Shown in pieces: positions 16,914 through 25,985 of a DNA stretch of 64,000 nt. The stretch is from Flavobacterium sp. MK4S-17 (GTDB lineage: Bacteria > Bacteroidota > Bacteroidia > Flavobacteriales > Flavobacteriaceae): assembly GCF_009848495.1 (NCBI RefSeq), contig NZ_WWEP01000001.1:1-64000 (forward strand), written 5' to 3'. Every line of letters starts with the position of its first letter. Position 1 is the stretch's first letter. The position numbers and the translations under genes were made by a program. The notes beneath the pieces are model-generated. The model was given only the letters and a program-made list of their open reading frames with translations, was not told the origin of the DNA and did no database searches.

Positions 16914-17903
16914 ATGGACGTAAATTATCGAATTAGAAAAAAGAATGAAGCTACTGGTGTAAGAATTGTTTCTCAGTATGTGCAAGAATTTTGGGAATGT
17001 GGTTGGCAACCATTTGATAGTAGGAATGATGAAGGAATAGATGGCTTGATATTAATGCTTAGAAAAGGAATCGATTTAGGAGTTAGGATTAATGTTCAAG
17101 TGAAATGTGGACCTACCTATATTTCAAGTATCAATAAGGATGAAATAAGAATTTCAATAGATGACGAAAAAGGTTTACTTAAACATATTGAATACTGGAA
17201 GAAACAATTAGAACCTGCGATATTGATTTTTGTAAATCCTTCATTACCAATTAAGGATAAACATGGAAATATATTAAAAGATATAAATAATAAAATTCTT
17301 TTAAAAGAAAATAGATTACACGCAAAAGCATGGTGGGTCAATCTTAAAGATGAAAATTTACAACCTGATAATACAAAAACTATTGTAAGAATCCCTAGAG
17401 TAAATGTTTTTGGTGAACATAGCAAAGGAGATTTTCTTAAACTGATAAGACCTTTGCAGTCAATTGAACACTTACCAAAAATTTTGCTTAACAGCGACAG
17501 CAAAGGATTATTATTATCGATGAATTTAAAAAAAGATGCAAGAGAATTTTTTAAATCATGGAAAAATAAGAAGGCTGTGTTTTGTAAAGCTATTAATAGT
17601 GAAATTATTATATCTAAAATTGGATGGAGACATATTTTGCATAATAGAAGAGGTAAAGAACGTAGAATTATTTCTTTAAAGTTATTGGGTATTGCTAAGC
17701 AAATTATAGAAGAAGTTACTGAGAAATATCTACTTAACCAAAAAGAAACGATTTCAAGATTAGAACAAAAGTATGGACTTAGAGCAGTAATTAATGATAA
17801 AATCACAGGTACTCAAGTAGTTCAAGTAATAATTTTACGTGTAACGAATAAACATACACAAGAGACTATATGGAAGTTTTATAGCGTACATTACAGAAGA
17901 TAG
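16914..17903 (+). CDS. DUF4365-type PD-(D/E)XK nuclease-like protein
   Basis: This 329-residue protein opens with a DUF4365-like nuclease domain: ATGVRIVSQYVQEFW with a conserved E24, the motif DEGIDGLI (D43), then RINVQVKCG with Q62 and K64, followed by HIEYWKKQLEPAILIFVNP. D...Q-x-K is a PD-(D/E)XK variant catalytic set. The C-terminal half (from about residue 175) is basic, with KNKKAVFCKAINSEIIISKI and a GKERRIISLKLLG segment, and is not recognised. It is the only plus-strand gene in this AT-rich island, between the HTH gene and the integrase. DUF4365 proteins are frequent solitary cargo in defence islands; a role in cutting foreign DNA or RNA is likely but unproven. Confidence 0.65.
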   Translation: MDVNYRIRKKNEATGVRIVSQYVQEFWECGWQPFDSRNDEGIDGLILMLRKGIDLGVRINVQVKCGPTYISSINKDEIRISIDDEKGLLKHIEYWKKQLEPAILIFVNPSLPIKDKHGNILKDINNKILLKENRLHAKAWWVNLKDENLQPDNTKTIVRIPRVNVFGEHSKGDFLKLIRPLQSIEHLPKILLNSDSKGLLLSMNLKKDAREFFKSWKNKKAVFCKAINSEIIISKIGWRHILHNRRGKERRIISLKLLGIAKQIIEEVTEKYLLNQKETISRLEQKYGLRAVINDKITGTQVVQVIILRVTNKHTQETIWKFYSVHYRR

Positions 17904-18020
17904 ATGCATTACCCTTGTTTAATTAACCAATTGAGTGGTCATCTCGCGTTAAAACGCTTAAAAATAGCCGGCCACACATCTACCTTTTCCATAATGATGT
18001 ACAAATATATTTTATTTTAA

Positions 18021-19091
18021 TTATAAACTAAAATTTGGTAACTTTTCCACGGCTTCAATTTTTGTTTTATTCATTACCTTGGCATAAACCGAAGTTGTTT
18101 TTAGTTCTCGATGCCCTAACATTTTGGAAACAGTATAAATATCAACTCCATTATTCAAGAGTAATATTGCATTCGTGTGTCTTGCACAATGAAAGGTTAT
18201 GTGCTTTTTTATACCTGCATTTGCTACCCACGTAAATAAAGCAGTATTAAAATATGAGCTATATCGTAGACCGACAAATACTCTTTCGTTATTATCTCCA
18301 ATATTTCCCATTAATTTAACTGCATTTGCCGCTATTGGTAGTACTTCTGAATTCTTCGTTTTACGTTGCGTATATACAATATGATATGCACCGTTATCGG
18401 TTCTAACGTCTTTCCATTTCAGGTTGTGAACATCGCTCCAACGTAAACCTGTAAGACAAGAAAATAAAAAGGCTCGTTTAAGTACATTATATCTGCAATC
18501 TGTAGCAATTAGGCTATCAACTTCTTCTTTTGTGAGATACTCTCTGTTTGTATCTACTTCTTTAATGCATTTTACCCTTGCAGCAGGATTGTCTTTTATT
18601 AAACCTCTCCTGTATGCTTCATGGATAGACCCTTTTAATATATTAAAATAGGAAGAGGCAGAATTTGGCTTTAAGTTATTTAATAGCTTAGACTTGAACT
18701 CTTCGAGATACCTGACAGTTAAATCAGTAAACAAAATTGAACTATTAAATTTGTTTAGATGTTTATATACACATTCCCAGCTTACAAGATTAACACCTGT
18801 TCTTTCTCTTTCAGCTACTAAGTCGAGAAAATATTCATTGAACGTGCGATATGTTTTTTCAGGTTTTTTAAATCCAAATATATCATTTTGTAATTGATAC
18901 AGTCTTTCAGTCTGTATTCTTTCTGCAATAGCATATGTCTGTTTATTCATTTGTTTTTTTGCTGGATTACCTTTTTCATTTTCGAGGTAGAGCTTTAAGT
19001 TTTCCTGCCATTGATTTTGATGGGCGTAAAGGTCTAAATAAAGTGCGTATCGTCCCTCTTTCAATTTTCTTTTGCGAATTGTAACAGTCAT
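18021..19091 (-). CDS. Tyrosine recombinase / integrase of the island
   Basis: This 356-residue Bacteroidota-type integrase has an arm-binding N-terminus, a SAM-like core-binding domain (TFNEYFLDLVAERE onward) and a catalytic domain with R217 (TGLRWSDV), H301-x-x-R304 (HCARHT), H327 (LGHREL) and nucleophile Y336 (SVYAKV). It forms a complete active site. The gene is at the right edge of the AT-rich island, reading inward, the standard position for an integrative element. Upstream, TTATTGAGTTTTATTGAGTTT at 19096-19116 holds a direct repeat that could be an arm site, and a tRNA-like fragment lies at about 19520. Confidence 0.93.
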   Translation of the reverse strand: MTVTIRKRKLKEGRYALYLDLYAHQNQWQENLKLYLENEKGNPAKKQMNKQTYAIAERIQTERLYQLQNDIFGFKKPEKTYRTFNEYFLDLVAERERTGVNLVSWECVYKHLNKFNSSILFTDLTVRYLEEFKSKLLNNLKPNSASSYFNILKGSIHEAYRRGLIKDNPAARVKCIKEVDTNREYLTKEEVDSLIATDCRYNVLKRAFLFSCLTGLRWSDVHNLKWKDVRTDNGAYHIVYTQRKTKNSEVLPIAANAVKLMGNIGDNNERVFVGLRYSSYFNTALFTWVANAGIKKHITFHCARHTNAILLLNNGVDIYTVSKMLGHRELKTTSVYAKVMNKTKIEAVEKLPNFSL

Positions 19092-19644
19092 TTTTTATTG
19101 AGTTTTATTGAGTTTAACAGGATAAATTTAAAATCAATAAATGCTCAATACAACTTTTGAATTAATATCCATACAAAAGGAAACAAACGGAAAATATAAA
19201 CTCACGGAAGTCGTGAGTTTACAAAGGTTTTAATGTTGAAATGTTTCTTATTGTTTCCTGTTGTTGACTTGATTTACTTTCCGATACAGAAATTAACTTT
19301 CCAGTAATTTCAAGGCTTTACATCAGGCGAGGTACAAATAGGGTACAAAGTTTTAGCAAAAATTGCAAAACAATACAAATAAAACCGCTTTGTTTTATGA
19401 TACAGGAAGAATAGAACTTTGGGGCTGATTATTTTACAAAGATAAAGTTTTCAGAAACACTTTGTATTGATAATGTTACTTTTTGAAGACGCGAAAAGTT
19501 TCTCCTGTCAAGGAACAGTAGAGCAGGATTCGAACCTAGTGGCTGAAACCCGCGTCATTACTGCAAATGCAAAATCGTTAAATAATATTGCCACGATTTT
19601 GCCATAGATTATAATTTGGTAGCAGATTGTACTGTCTTAACCGA
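19092..19644. other. Non-coding right junction of the island (candidate att region)
   Basis: No gene is visible. The region holds tandem TATTGAGTTT copies just upstream of the integrase, a 9-bp stem-loop at 19198-19220 (loop 5 nt), and an inverted repeat GCAAAATCG/CGATTTTGC at 19569-19577 and 19594-19602. On the minus strand at 19525-19537 it also contains AGGTTCGAATCCT, the shape of a tRNA T-arm, continuing to TGCTCTACTG. No complete tRNA can be folded. These are features expected of an attachment site derived from the 3' end of a tRNA gene; the left copy was not found. Confidence 0.45.
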
Positions 19645-19944
19645 TTAGTTACTTAGCAAAGATATATCAACTTTTTGCAGCATTTTATCAAAGTCAGCAG
19701 CTGTAGTATTCTTGTACGAACTATTCTTAATATTTTCAATATACTGATCACTATTGTAATTCCAAAGATACATTTCCTCTTCGAGACTATTCTTGTCGCT
19801 TGATGACATAGGTAGTTGGCAAATCTCGTTATATATTTTATTACGAAGCTTTGTCAAAAGACCCGGTTCGGTAGCTAAAAAAAATTCTGTTATCATCTTC
19901 CTCAACTGGATTTTTTTGTCAGATTTATTCATAGCGGTTTTCAA
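19645..19944 (-). CDS. Hypothetical small protein
   Basis: This 99-residue protein (possibly starting at the second Met, MNKSDKKIQL) is soluble and helical, with acidic patches (SLEEEMYLWNYNSDQYIEN) and no recognisable domain. It lies 49 bp downstream of the antiporter gene on the same strand and may be its cotranscribed companion. It is outside the AT-rich island by base composition. The function is not recognised. Confidence 0.55.
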   Translation of the reverse strand: MKTAMNKSDKKIQLRKMITEFFLATEPGLLTKLRNKIYNEICQLPMSSSDKNSLEEEMYLWNYNSDQYIENIKNSSYKNTTAADFDKMLQKVDISLLSN

Positions 19945-19993
19945 TTAGTACGTTAAGGTACAATAATAAATGGCTATAATTACATCAGTATTT

Positions 19994-21223
19994 TTATTTA
20001 ACGTTATTCATTCGCTTAACAACCCAATTAATAGTAAGGCCTTGTCCAATTATGGAGAATAGCACAATAAAATAACAGCAGGAAAGTATACTTTCCCTAA
20101 ATGGTGAGGCAGGTAACGATAGCGCCATTGCTATGGAAATACCTCCGCGAAGGCCTGCCCAGGTTAAAGTGAAAAGGTTGCTCAACCTTACTTTACCCAA
20201 AACAAACAAGGTTGGCAATGATACACTGGCCATCCTCGCTACCAGCAGGATTATGATCCCAACAAATCCCAGTAGCCAGTATTCCCGTAAAAAAGGCATT
20301 GCTACAAGTTGTAGGCCTATCATCGCGAACAGGATAGTATTCAGCACCTCATCAATAAGTTTCCAGATTTGCAGCAGAAAGTTATCGGAAACAGAGTCTT
20401 TATTAAAGCTTTTATTGCCGATAATTAAACCTGCCGTTACAGCTGCAAGGGGAACCGATACTTTATAGTAACTGCCAACCAATGCAATGCCCAGGACCAA
20501 AGCGAGGGAGATTAAAAGTATAGTCTGAAAGTCCTTGATCGACTTAATGAGTCTAAAACCCGTAAAACCGCCAATGAGCCCAATTACTATACCGCCAAAA
20601 ACTTCTTTTAACAGTATTCCTGCTACATGGGATATAGTAAGGGACGCTTCTGGTTGTTGCGCAATTTCTAAGAGGGTCACAAATAATAGTAACCCAACGG
20701 CATCATTAAAAAGCGATTCGCCTGAAATAATAACGCTTAGTTTTGGAGGAATTTGGGAATGTTTTAATATTGAGCTTACGGCAATCGGGTCTGTAGGTGA
20801 AATTAATGCGCCGAAAATACAGCAGTATACAAATGGGAGGGGAAAATTGATAATCCTTACGGCAAAGAACAGGAGTGTACCGAAAATTGTTGTTGAAAGC
20901 AGCACACCGATCGTACTTAAGAGAAATACAGGCCATCGCTGCTCTTTGAGCTTTTTATAATCAAAATGCAATGCACTTGCAAAAAGGAGGAAGCCCAGCA
21001 TAATATCCAGCAGTACCTTGGAAAAATTTATCCCTGAGGATATCTCCCTGACTTTCTCTGCGGTCGCAATATTTGCTTTACCCAGAAATATTATTAAAAC
21101 CGAAACAATTACCGAAATGGTCACAACACCTATGGTGCCAGGCAGTTTCAGAAAGCGTTGGTTGAAATAAGAAAACCCGGCACTAATGATTACCAGTACC
21201 GTAAGCAGCGTTAATATATCCAT
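19994..21223 (-). CDS. Cation:proton antiporter, CPA1 family
   Basis: This 409-residue integral membrane protein has about 12 hydrophobic segments, beginning MDILTLLTVLVIISAGFSYF. Family landmarks are LLFASALHFDYKKLKEQRWP, ALISPTDPIAVSSILK (the TDP motif), SGESLFNDAVGLLLFV with the ND pair of the transport site, and WAGLRGGISIAMALSLP. It exchanges Na+ (or K+) for protons across the inner membrane for pH and sodium homeostasis. Unlike long NhaP-type proteins it has no C-terminal soluble domain. The gene is probably expressed with the downstream 99-codon gene. Confidence 0.93.
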   Translation of the reverse strand: MDILTLLTVLVIISAGFSYFNQRFLKLPGTIGVVTISVIVSVLIIFLGKANIATAEKVREISSGINFSKVLLDIMLGFLLFASALHFDYKKLKEQRWPVFLLSTIGVLLSTTIFGTLLFFAVRIINFPLPFVYCCIFGALISPTDPIAVSSILKHSQIPPKLSVIISGESLFNDAVGLLLFVTLLEIAQQPEASLTISHVAGILLKEVFGGIVIGLIGGFTGFRLIKSIKDFQTILLISLALVLGIALVGSYYKVSVPLAAVTAGLIIGNKSFNKDSVSDNFLLQIWKLIDEVLNTILFAMIGLQLVAMPFLREYWLLGFVGIIILLVARMASVSLPTLFVLGKVRLSNLFTLTWAGLRGGISIAMALSLPASPFRESILSCCYFIVLFSIIGQGLTINWVVKRMNNVK

Positions 21224-21383
21224 ATTATAAATTCATAAAGTTAGCTACTATCTCTCTTGAAATTGCCAATAAGTTCACAATAGATAAAAGGTTGTGAGCA
21301 ATTTAACAGCTTTGCTTTGAATGAATGCCTATCATTGACGGACATAGCATTATAATTAAGTAATGCTCTAAATAATCAGGATT

Positions 21384-21641
21384 ATGGACTTACGAAAATT
21401 AACAAAGCTATTGGGAAAGCCGATAATTATAAACAGAATACAGGTATTTACAGACAGCGCCGATATTACTGAATGTATACAGGGTATATTGAAAGAAATT
21501 AAGTCACATTCAATACGGATTGAACAATGTTTTACAGATGGGGATTATATCGATAAAAAAACGTCGTGTACCATCAGGGAGTTTACAGACGAAGAATTTG
21601 TCTTAGTGGCACCGCTGTGGAATGTAACACGAACAAATTAA
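21384..21641 (+). CDS. Hypothetical small protein
   Basis: This 85-residue protein with alternating charged and hydrophobic residues (IQGILKEIKSHSIRIEQCFT) matches no domain I recognise. No signal peptide or membrane segment is present. It lies divergently from the antiporter gene and 15 bp upstream of another small gene, suggesting a short plus-strand operon. Confidence 0.55.
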   Translation: MDLRKLTKLLGKPIIINRIQVFTDSADITECIQGILKEIKSHSIRIEQCFTDGDYIDKKTSCTIREFTDEEFVLVAPLWNVTRTN

Positions 21642-21656
21642 TTAAATCTATGTACC

Positions 21657-21839
21657 ATGAGCAAGTTTATCGACATAAAAGACAGCAATCTTACGCACAG
21701 TATAAACATCGATTTTATTGTCAGTGTTTCAGAAGATAGCAACAAAGTAGCTACTATACATTTAAACAATAGGGAAATTATTACGCAATTATCGCTTGAA
21801 AAAGTAAAGGTGTTGATAGCTAACGCTTCGCCTTACTGA
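21657..21839 (+). CDS. Hypothetical 60-residue protein
   Basis: The sequence MSKFIDIKDSNLTHSINIDF, then VATIHLNNREIITQLSLEKV, reads as a small beta-strand protein. It resembles short Bacteroidota proteins with an (I/L)HLN.R.I.T.LSLEKV tail, reminiscent of FlbD-like folds, but no function is assignable. It follows the 85-residue gene by 15 bp and is probably cotranscribed with it. Confidence 0.5.
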   Translation: MSKFIDIKDSNLTHSINIDFIVSVSEDSNKVATIHLNNREIITQLSLEKVKVLIANASPY

Positions 21840-21971
21840 TTATCAGCAAGCCGTATTGTAAATGTACGAGCGTTGAACGCAGCTATAACTGAAGAATCTT
21901 AGTATTTAGCGGCGTTAAAATCCATTATAGAATCCTAATTTCAGGTATGACAACTGCTACAAAAATTTTCA

Positions 21972-22253
21972 TTAATTTATGGGTGGGGTAATAGCGGACG
22001 AAAATATACCTGTAGGCAAAGGCAATGAAATTTTTGGACGACTACCTGCAATTGCCTGGTGAAACGGAATACGCTTTACGTGTAAAAATTTATAGTTAAG
22101 TGCTATCCCAATAACAGACATACTTAATAATATTACAAGCATGGATAACATGATCCAGTCATGAAAGTAATTAATATCTGAAAGTTTAAACGCAATACAA
22201 TAAATTGTGCCAACCGTCCCTATTGCTGACATGGATAATAAAAATAACTTCAT
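21972..22253 (-). CDS. Small two-helix membrane protein
   Basis: This 93-residue protein has two hydrophobic segments (residues about 1-22 and 32-55, MKLFLLSMSAIGTVGTIYCI and HDWIMLSMLVILLSMSVIGI) followed by a basic HVKRIPFHQAIAG stretch and a Pro-rich tail. No family is recognised. It stands alone between short plus-strand genes and the deacetylase operon. Confidence 0.45.
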   Translation of the reverse strand: MKLFLLSMSAIGTVGTIYCIAFKLSDINYFHDWIMLSMLVILLSMSVIGIALNYKFLHVKRIPFHQAIAGSRPKISLPLPTGIFSSAITPPIN

Positions 22254-22499
22254 GGTAAATTGTTTTAGATTAAAACTCAGTAAAACAAATTTCTAATGAG
22301 AGTATGTTATCTCCCGGTAGTTACTTTTTATATTTCTTCTGAAAGTAGAAACTATCTAATAAAAGTCAGATTTCCAAAGGTACGCTATTGGAATGGATAC
22401 TAAAGGCTTTTCTTAATAATAATTTATTGTTTATCAGATTATTACTGTTTACCAATTCCTTAACACATAATAGAGTACCTTCACAGAAAACTACAGGAT

Positions 22500-23132
22500 A
22501 TGCCACATAAAAATGTTGCTGTTATTGTGGCGCATCCCGATGATGAAGTGTTATGGGCAGGTGGTTTCCTGCTCAGTAGTCCTGCCTGGAGATGTTATAT
22601 TATAAGCTTGTGCAGGAAATATGACACTGACCGTGCGCCTAAATTCCATAAGTCACTTGAGGTTTTACACGCCGCAGGAAATATTGGAAATCTTGATGAT
22701 GGCCCTGGCCAGCTGCCTATTGACTATAGAGAAATAAAACAACTTATATTGGAGCTTTTGCCCAATAACCATTATGATGTAATTATAACACACAGTCCTG
22801 AAGGCGAATATACCCGGCATATACGGCATGAGGAGATTGGCAGGGCAATAATATTGCTTTGGTTTGAAGGAGCATTATCATGCAGGGAGTTATTGTTATT
22901 CGCTTATGAGGATGGAGGCGGATCTTATTTGCCCAAAGCCGTAACAACGGCCGACATTTATGTTGAACTACCGGCACAGCTATGGCATCAGAAATACCGC
23001 CTTATAACGGAAACTTATGGATTCAGCCCTTCAAGCTGGGAGGCGAGGGTCACTCCAAAAGCAGAGGCGTTTACCAGATTTACAAACAGCAGGGCGGCCA
23101 TGAGGTGGCTCAATAACATCTACAAAATATGA
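22500..23132 (+). CDS. PIG-L / LmbE-family deacetylase
   Basis: This 210-residue protein has the zinc-binding motif AHPDDEVLWAGG (residues 11-22, H12-P-D-D-E16) and the second metal-ligand segment SPEGEYTRHIRHEEIG. Family members remove N-acetyl groups from GlcNAc-containing glycolipids or small molecules such as GlcNAc-inositol. The gene starts a three-gene cluster and its stop overlaps the glycosyltransferase start by 4 bp (ATGA), so the two enzymes probably act in one pathway, for example making or trimming an amino-sugar conjugate. The substrate is unknown. Confidence 0.88.
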   Translation: MPHKNVAVIVAHPDDEVLWAGGFLLSSPAWRCYIISLCRKYDTDRAPKFHKSLEVLHAAGNIGNLDDGPGQLPIDYREIKQLILELLPNNHYDVIITHSPEGEYTRHIRHEEIGRAIILLWFEGALSCRELLLFAYEDGGGSYLPKAVTTADIYVELPAQLWHQKYRLITETYGFSPSSWEARVTPKAEAFTRFTNSRAAMRWLNNIYKI

Positions 23133-24271
23133 AAATCCTTGCATTATATGATTATCCATCGGTGCCCGGTGGTCTTTCGACACAGGGAGACCTGCTCTAT
23201 AGAGGGCTTTTGGCCTTAGGAGTAGATGTGCATGCCGTAAATTCAGAGTCGGATATTGAAAAAGAATGGTATTACAGATGGTTTAAACCGGATATAGTGG
23301 TCGGCATAGGGTATTGGGGACATGTCCCCCAACTCGTACTGCATCCGCAAAAATTCGGGATGGTCTGTGTCCCGTGGCTTGTAGCTGACGGATACATAGC
23401 CAATTATCAAAGCGTGCTTAACAAGCTGCCATTACTTTTGGTTACTTCCCATTGGGTCAAAGAAATGTACGTAAGGGATGGGATCAGCAGTGGTAACATC
23501 CTGGTACTACCTGTCGGCTGTGATACAGATACTTTCAGGCCCCAATCCAAAGAGGATATTAAGATACTTGCCATTCGGCAGGCGCTTAAGGCGGATGCGC
23601 ACGAATTGTTGATCCTCACCATAGGAGGAGATGCCGCTTCAAAAGGGGCGAGGGAAGTAATGGAAGCGCTCGCAGCTATTAAAGATGAACTACCGCCTTG
23701 GAAATACGTTTGCAAAGTCTGGCCACAGCCCAGAACAATGCTACAGAGTGATTGGGATATGAACTACGCGCAGGAATTAGGAATCGGAGACCGGGTGTCA
23801 TTTCATACCGGGATAGTATCCAGGGCATTTACGCCTTACCTGATAGCAGCATGCGATATTTATGCCGCGCCCTCCCGTCTGGAAGGCTATGGCATGCCAC
23901 AGGTGGAGGCCGGCGCATGCGGCAAGCCTGTTATTGGCATTAATGCTATGGGTATGCTTGATACCCTGCGCCACGGAAAAACAGCCTATCTGGCGGGGAT
24001 AGCCAAAAGGATAGTGGTGAACGAAGTAATTCTGGGCGCCGAATCGGGCTATGAGGCCAATAGCGTAGTAGCTTTTGACGAACCACGGACTGTTGACTAC
24101 AGGGCTAATGTAAACGATATTCAAAACGGCTTAAAGCTGCTCATGAATGATGCGGCACTGCGGGATAAAATGGGAACTGCTGGGCGGGAACGTGTCCTGA
24201 ATCACTTTGATTACCGTGTAGTGGCCGCCCAATTTTTGAAGATTCTAAACCATAAGTTTGGAATATATTGA
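23129..24271 (+). CDS. GT4-type glycosyltransferase
   Basis: This 380-residue GT-B enzyme shows a glycine-rich N-terminal loop (PSVPGGLSTQGDLLYRGL), the donor-domain start LLILTIGGDAASKGAREVME and the E-x7-E region PSRLEGYGMPQVEAGACGKP, the signature of retaining family-4 glycosyltransferases. It transfers a sugar from a nucleotide-sugar donor; the acceptor cannot be told. It is translationally coupled to the upstream deacetylase and followed within 8 bp by a glycosidase gene, so the operon both adds and removes sugars. No membrane segment is seen. Confidence 0.9.
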   Translation: MKILALYDYPSVPGGLSTQGDLLYRGLLALGVDVHAVNSESDIEKEWYYRWFKPDIVVGIGYWGHVPQLVLHPQKFGMVCVPWLVADGYIANYQSVLNKLPLLLVTSHWVKEMYVRDGISSGNILVLPVGCDTDTFRPQSKEDIKILAIRQALKADAHELLILTIGGDAASKGAREVMEALAAIKDELPPWKYVCKVWPQPRTMLQSDWDMNYAQELGIGDRVSFHTGIVSRAFTPYLIAACDIYAAPSRLEGYGMPQVEAGACGKPVIGINAMGMLDTLRHGKTAYLAGIAKRIVVNEVILGAESGYEANSVVAFDEPRTVDYRANVNDIQNGLKLLMNDAALRDKMGTAGRERVLNHFDYRVVAAQFLKILNHKFGIY

Positions 24272-24278
24272 TACAATT

Positions 24279-25436
24279 ATGGATCTAACATGTAACGAAG
24301 TTGAGAAAGCAAAAGCGGCAGCATTACAAGTCCTACTGAATAACATGAACGGGCCGTTCATGGGCCTTCCCAGAACCGCAGCCTGGGGATATCCGGAACC
24401 TTATACACGGGACTTGATGTTTTCGGTGTTGGGAATGGCAGCCTCGGGCAACCGCTATTTAATTGGTTCTATAGAAAAAACGTTAACGGTTCTTGCAGGC
24501 AATCAGTCACTCAGGGGGCATATCCCCTCTTTTGTGCACGACCCTTTGAACCGGGGGGCAAGCGATACTACACCTTTATTTTTACTTGCTGTTGCTATTT
24601 ATAGGAGATGTACGGGCAAAACTGAATTTTTGGAGGAAGCTGTGCAAAAAGCCCTGACATGGATGGAATATCAGAGCCCTTCTGACGATTATCTTATTTC
24701 ACAACAGCCCACCAGCGACTGGCGGGACGAGCAGTGGGTGTTAGGTTATGGGCTCTATGTGAATGTATTGTCATATGCCTATCTGTCGATGCTGGGTTAT
24801 CCTGAGCGTGCCTTCCAGCTAAAGATTGCGATGCAGGCCTTTACCATTACCAATGGTACCAATCCGCAACACAATACCGGGGCACCGGTACCACAAAAGC
24901 CTTACTATGCGCTCTGGGCCTACAAAGAGTATAAAAGCGACCGTTTTGACCTTCTGGGTAACAGTTTAGCTATTATTTCGGGCCTGGCGTCACCCGATAT
25001 GGCGGAAAGTATGCTGGATTGGATAGAGGGCGAGTGTCTGCAAATGAAGGCGAAAAATGAGCTGGCCGTACCATTGCCTCCCAATTTGTTCCCTTTTATT
25101 CTGCCGGGAGATAAAGATTGGCTGCCGAGATACTCACAATATAACCGGCCCGGAGAGTACCATAACGGAGGGATATGGCCCTTTATTTCTGCCCTTCACA
25201 TTGCTGCGCTTGTAGCTGCCGGAAAGAACCGCCTTGCTGAGGAGAAACTTTTTGAACTGACACGGCTTATAAAAGTGTCAGACAATCCGGATCTTGAGTA
25301 TGGCTTTAACGAATGGTATAAAGCGCAAACTGCAGAAGCCAAGGGGCAGGATTGGCAAACCTGGTCAGCTTCTTTGTATTTGTATGCTGCCAAGTGCGTA
25401 GCGGAAGAAAGGGTGGTGTTTTTTAATGATTTTTAA
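24279..25436 (+). CDS. (alpha/alpha)6-barrel glycoside hydrolase (amylo-glucosidase/GH100-like)
   Basis: The ATG at 24279 (MDLTCNEVEKAKAAALQVL) is preferred over an in-frame TTG at 24258. The 385-residue protein has an (alpha/alpha)6 toroid pattern, with GYPEPYTRDLMFSVLG, TSDWRDEQWVLGYGLYVN (an Asp-rich motif like the catalytic acid of alpha-glucosidase/invertase-type enzymes) and GGIWPFISALH near the C-terminus. It resembles amylo-alpha-1,6-glucosidase or GH100-like proteins. No signal peptide is seen, so it acts in the cytoplasm. It is 8 bp downstream of the GT4 gene in the same operon. Confidence 0.75.
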   Translation: MDLTCNEVEKAKAAALQVLLNNMNGPFMGLPRTAAWGYPEPYTRDLMFSVLGMAASGNRYLIGSIEKTLTVLAGNQSLRGHIPSFVHDPLNRGASDTTPLFLLAVAIYRRCTGKTEFLEEAVQKALTWMEYQSPSDDYLISQQPTSDWRDEQWVLGYGLYVNVLSYAYLSMLGYPERAFQLKIAMQAFTITNGTNPQHNTGAPVPQKPYYALWAYKEYKSDRFDLLGNSLAIISGLASPDMAESMLDWIEGECLQMKAKNELAVPLPPNLFPFILPGDKDWLPRYSQYNRPGEYHNGGIWPFISALHIAALVAAGKNRLAEEKLFELTRLIKVSDNPDLEYGFNEWYKAQTAEAKGQDWQTWSASLYLYAAKCVAEERVVFFNDF

Positions 25437-25458
25437 TTCCTATTTATTGGTATGACCA

Positions 25459-25935
25459 ATGAACTTAAACACGTATACACTTTTTCCAAGCGAGGATTTA
25501 ACTGTTTTTCACTTTGTCAGCACGGGTAGCAAGGGACAAATTCGAAAAATCATCAGATATATGCCAACTTTGAATCCGAAAGTATATAATTTAGGGCTTG
25601 CCGATGTACTGTATATTGATGGAAATGAAGATGTGTTCACAGTTGATGACCAGACAGCTAGCGATAATGGCGATATAGATAAACTGGTAGGTACCGTAGC
25701 GCGGTCACTTTTGCTGTTCAGCCAACATTATCCAGATGTTTTTGTTGTTTTTGGGAGCATAAACCCGGTTAAGATGCGGCTCTATCGCATAATAGTGCAA
25801 AAGTATTACGATGAGCTCAGTAAAACTTTTATTTTATTTGTGGCAAAGCGTCAGGACGATGGAAAAATAGTCAATGTCCCTTTTTATTTCAATGCGAACG
25901 TTGATGGTTTTTTTATCAAGCTTAAATCATTTTAA
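25459..25935 (+). CDS. DUF6934-like protein
   Basis: This 158-residue soluble protein has the features VFHFVSTGSKGQIRKIIRYM, YNLGLADVL, then NGDIDKLVGTVARSLLLFSQ and VFGSINPVKMRLYRIIV, the pattern I associate with the small Bacteroidota family DUF6934. No catalytic motif is visible and the function is unknown. It follows the glycosidase gene by 22 bp and may be in its transcript, although such genes are usually solitary. The family assignment rests on memory. Confidence 0.55.
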   Translation: MNLNTYTLFPSEDLTVFHFVSTGSKGQIRKIIRYMPTLNPKVYNLGLADVLYIDGNEDVFTVDDQTASDNGDIDKLVGTVARSLLLFSQHYPDVFVVFGSINPVKMRLYRIIVQKYYDELSKTFILFVAKRQDDGKIVNVPFYFNANVDGFFIKLKSF

Positions 25936-25985
25936 GGCAACTCCACCGGAACTTTTCGGGTACAGTTGAATTTTAAGGCATTATA

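Noticed and set aside
17117..17806. Minus-strand open frame of 229 codons antisense to the DUF4365 gene
   Set aside because: The plus-strand frame has a recognisable nuclease motif and the antisense translation is a hydrophobic, low-complexity product.
19500..19640. A functional tRNA gene
   Set aside because: Only the T-arm-like sequence is present; no matching 5' acceptor strand, D-arm or anticodon arm can be drawn.
24258..24281. TTG start for the glycosidase
   Set aside because: An ATG at 24279 lies close by, and the extra N-terminal residues have no support.
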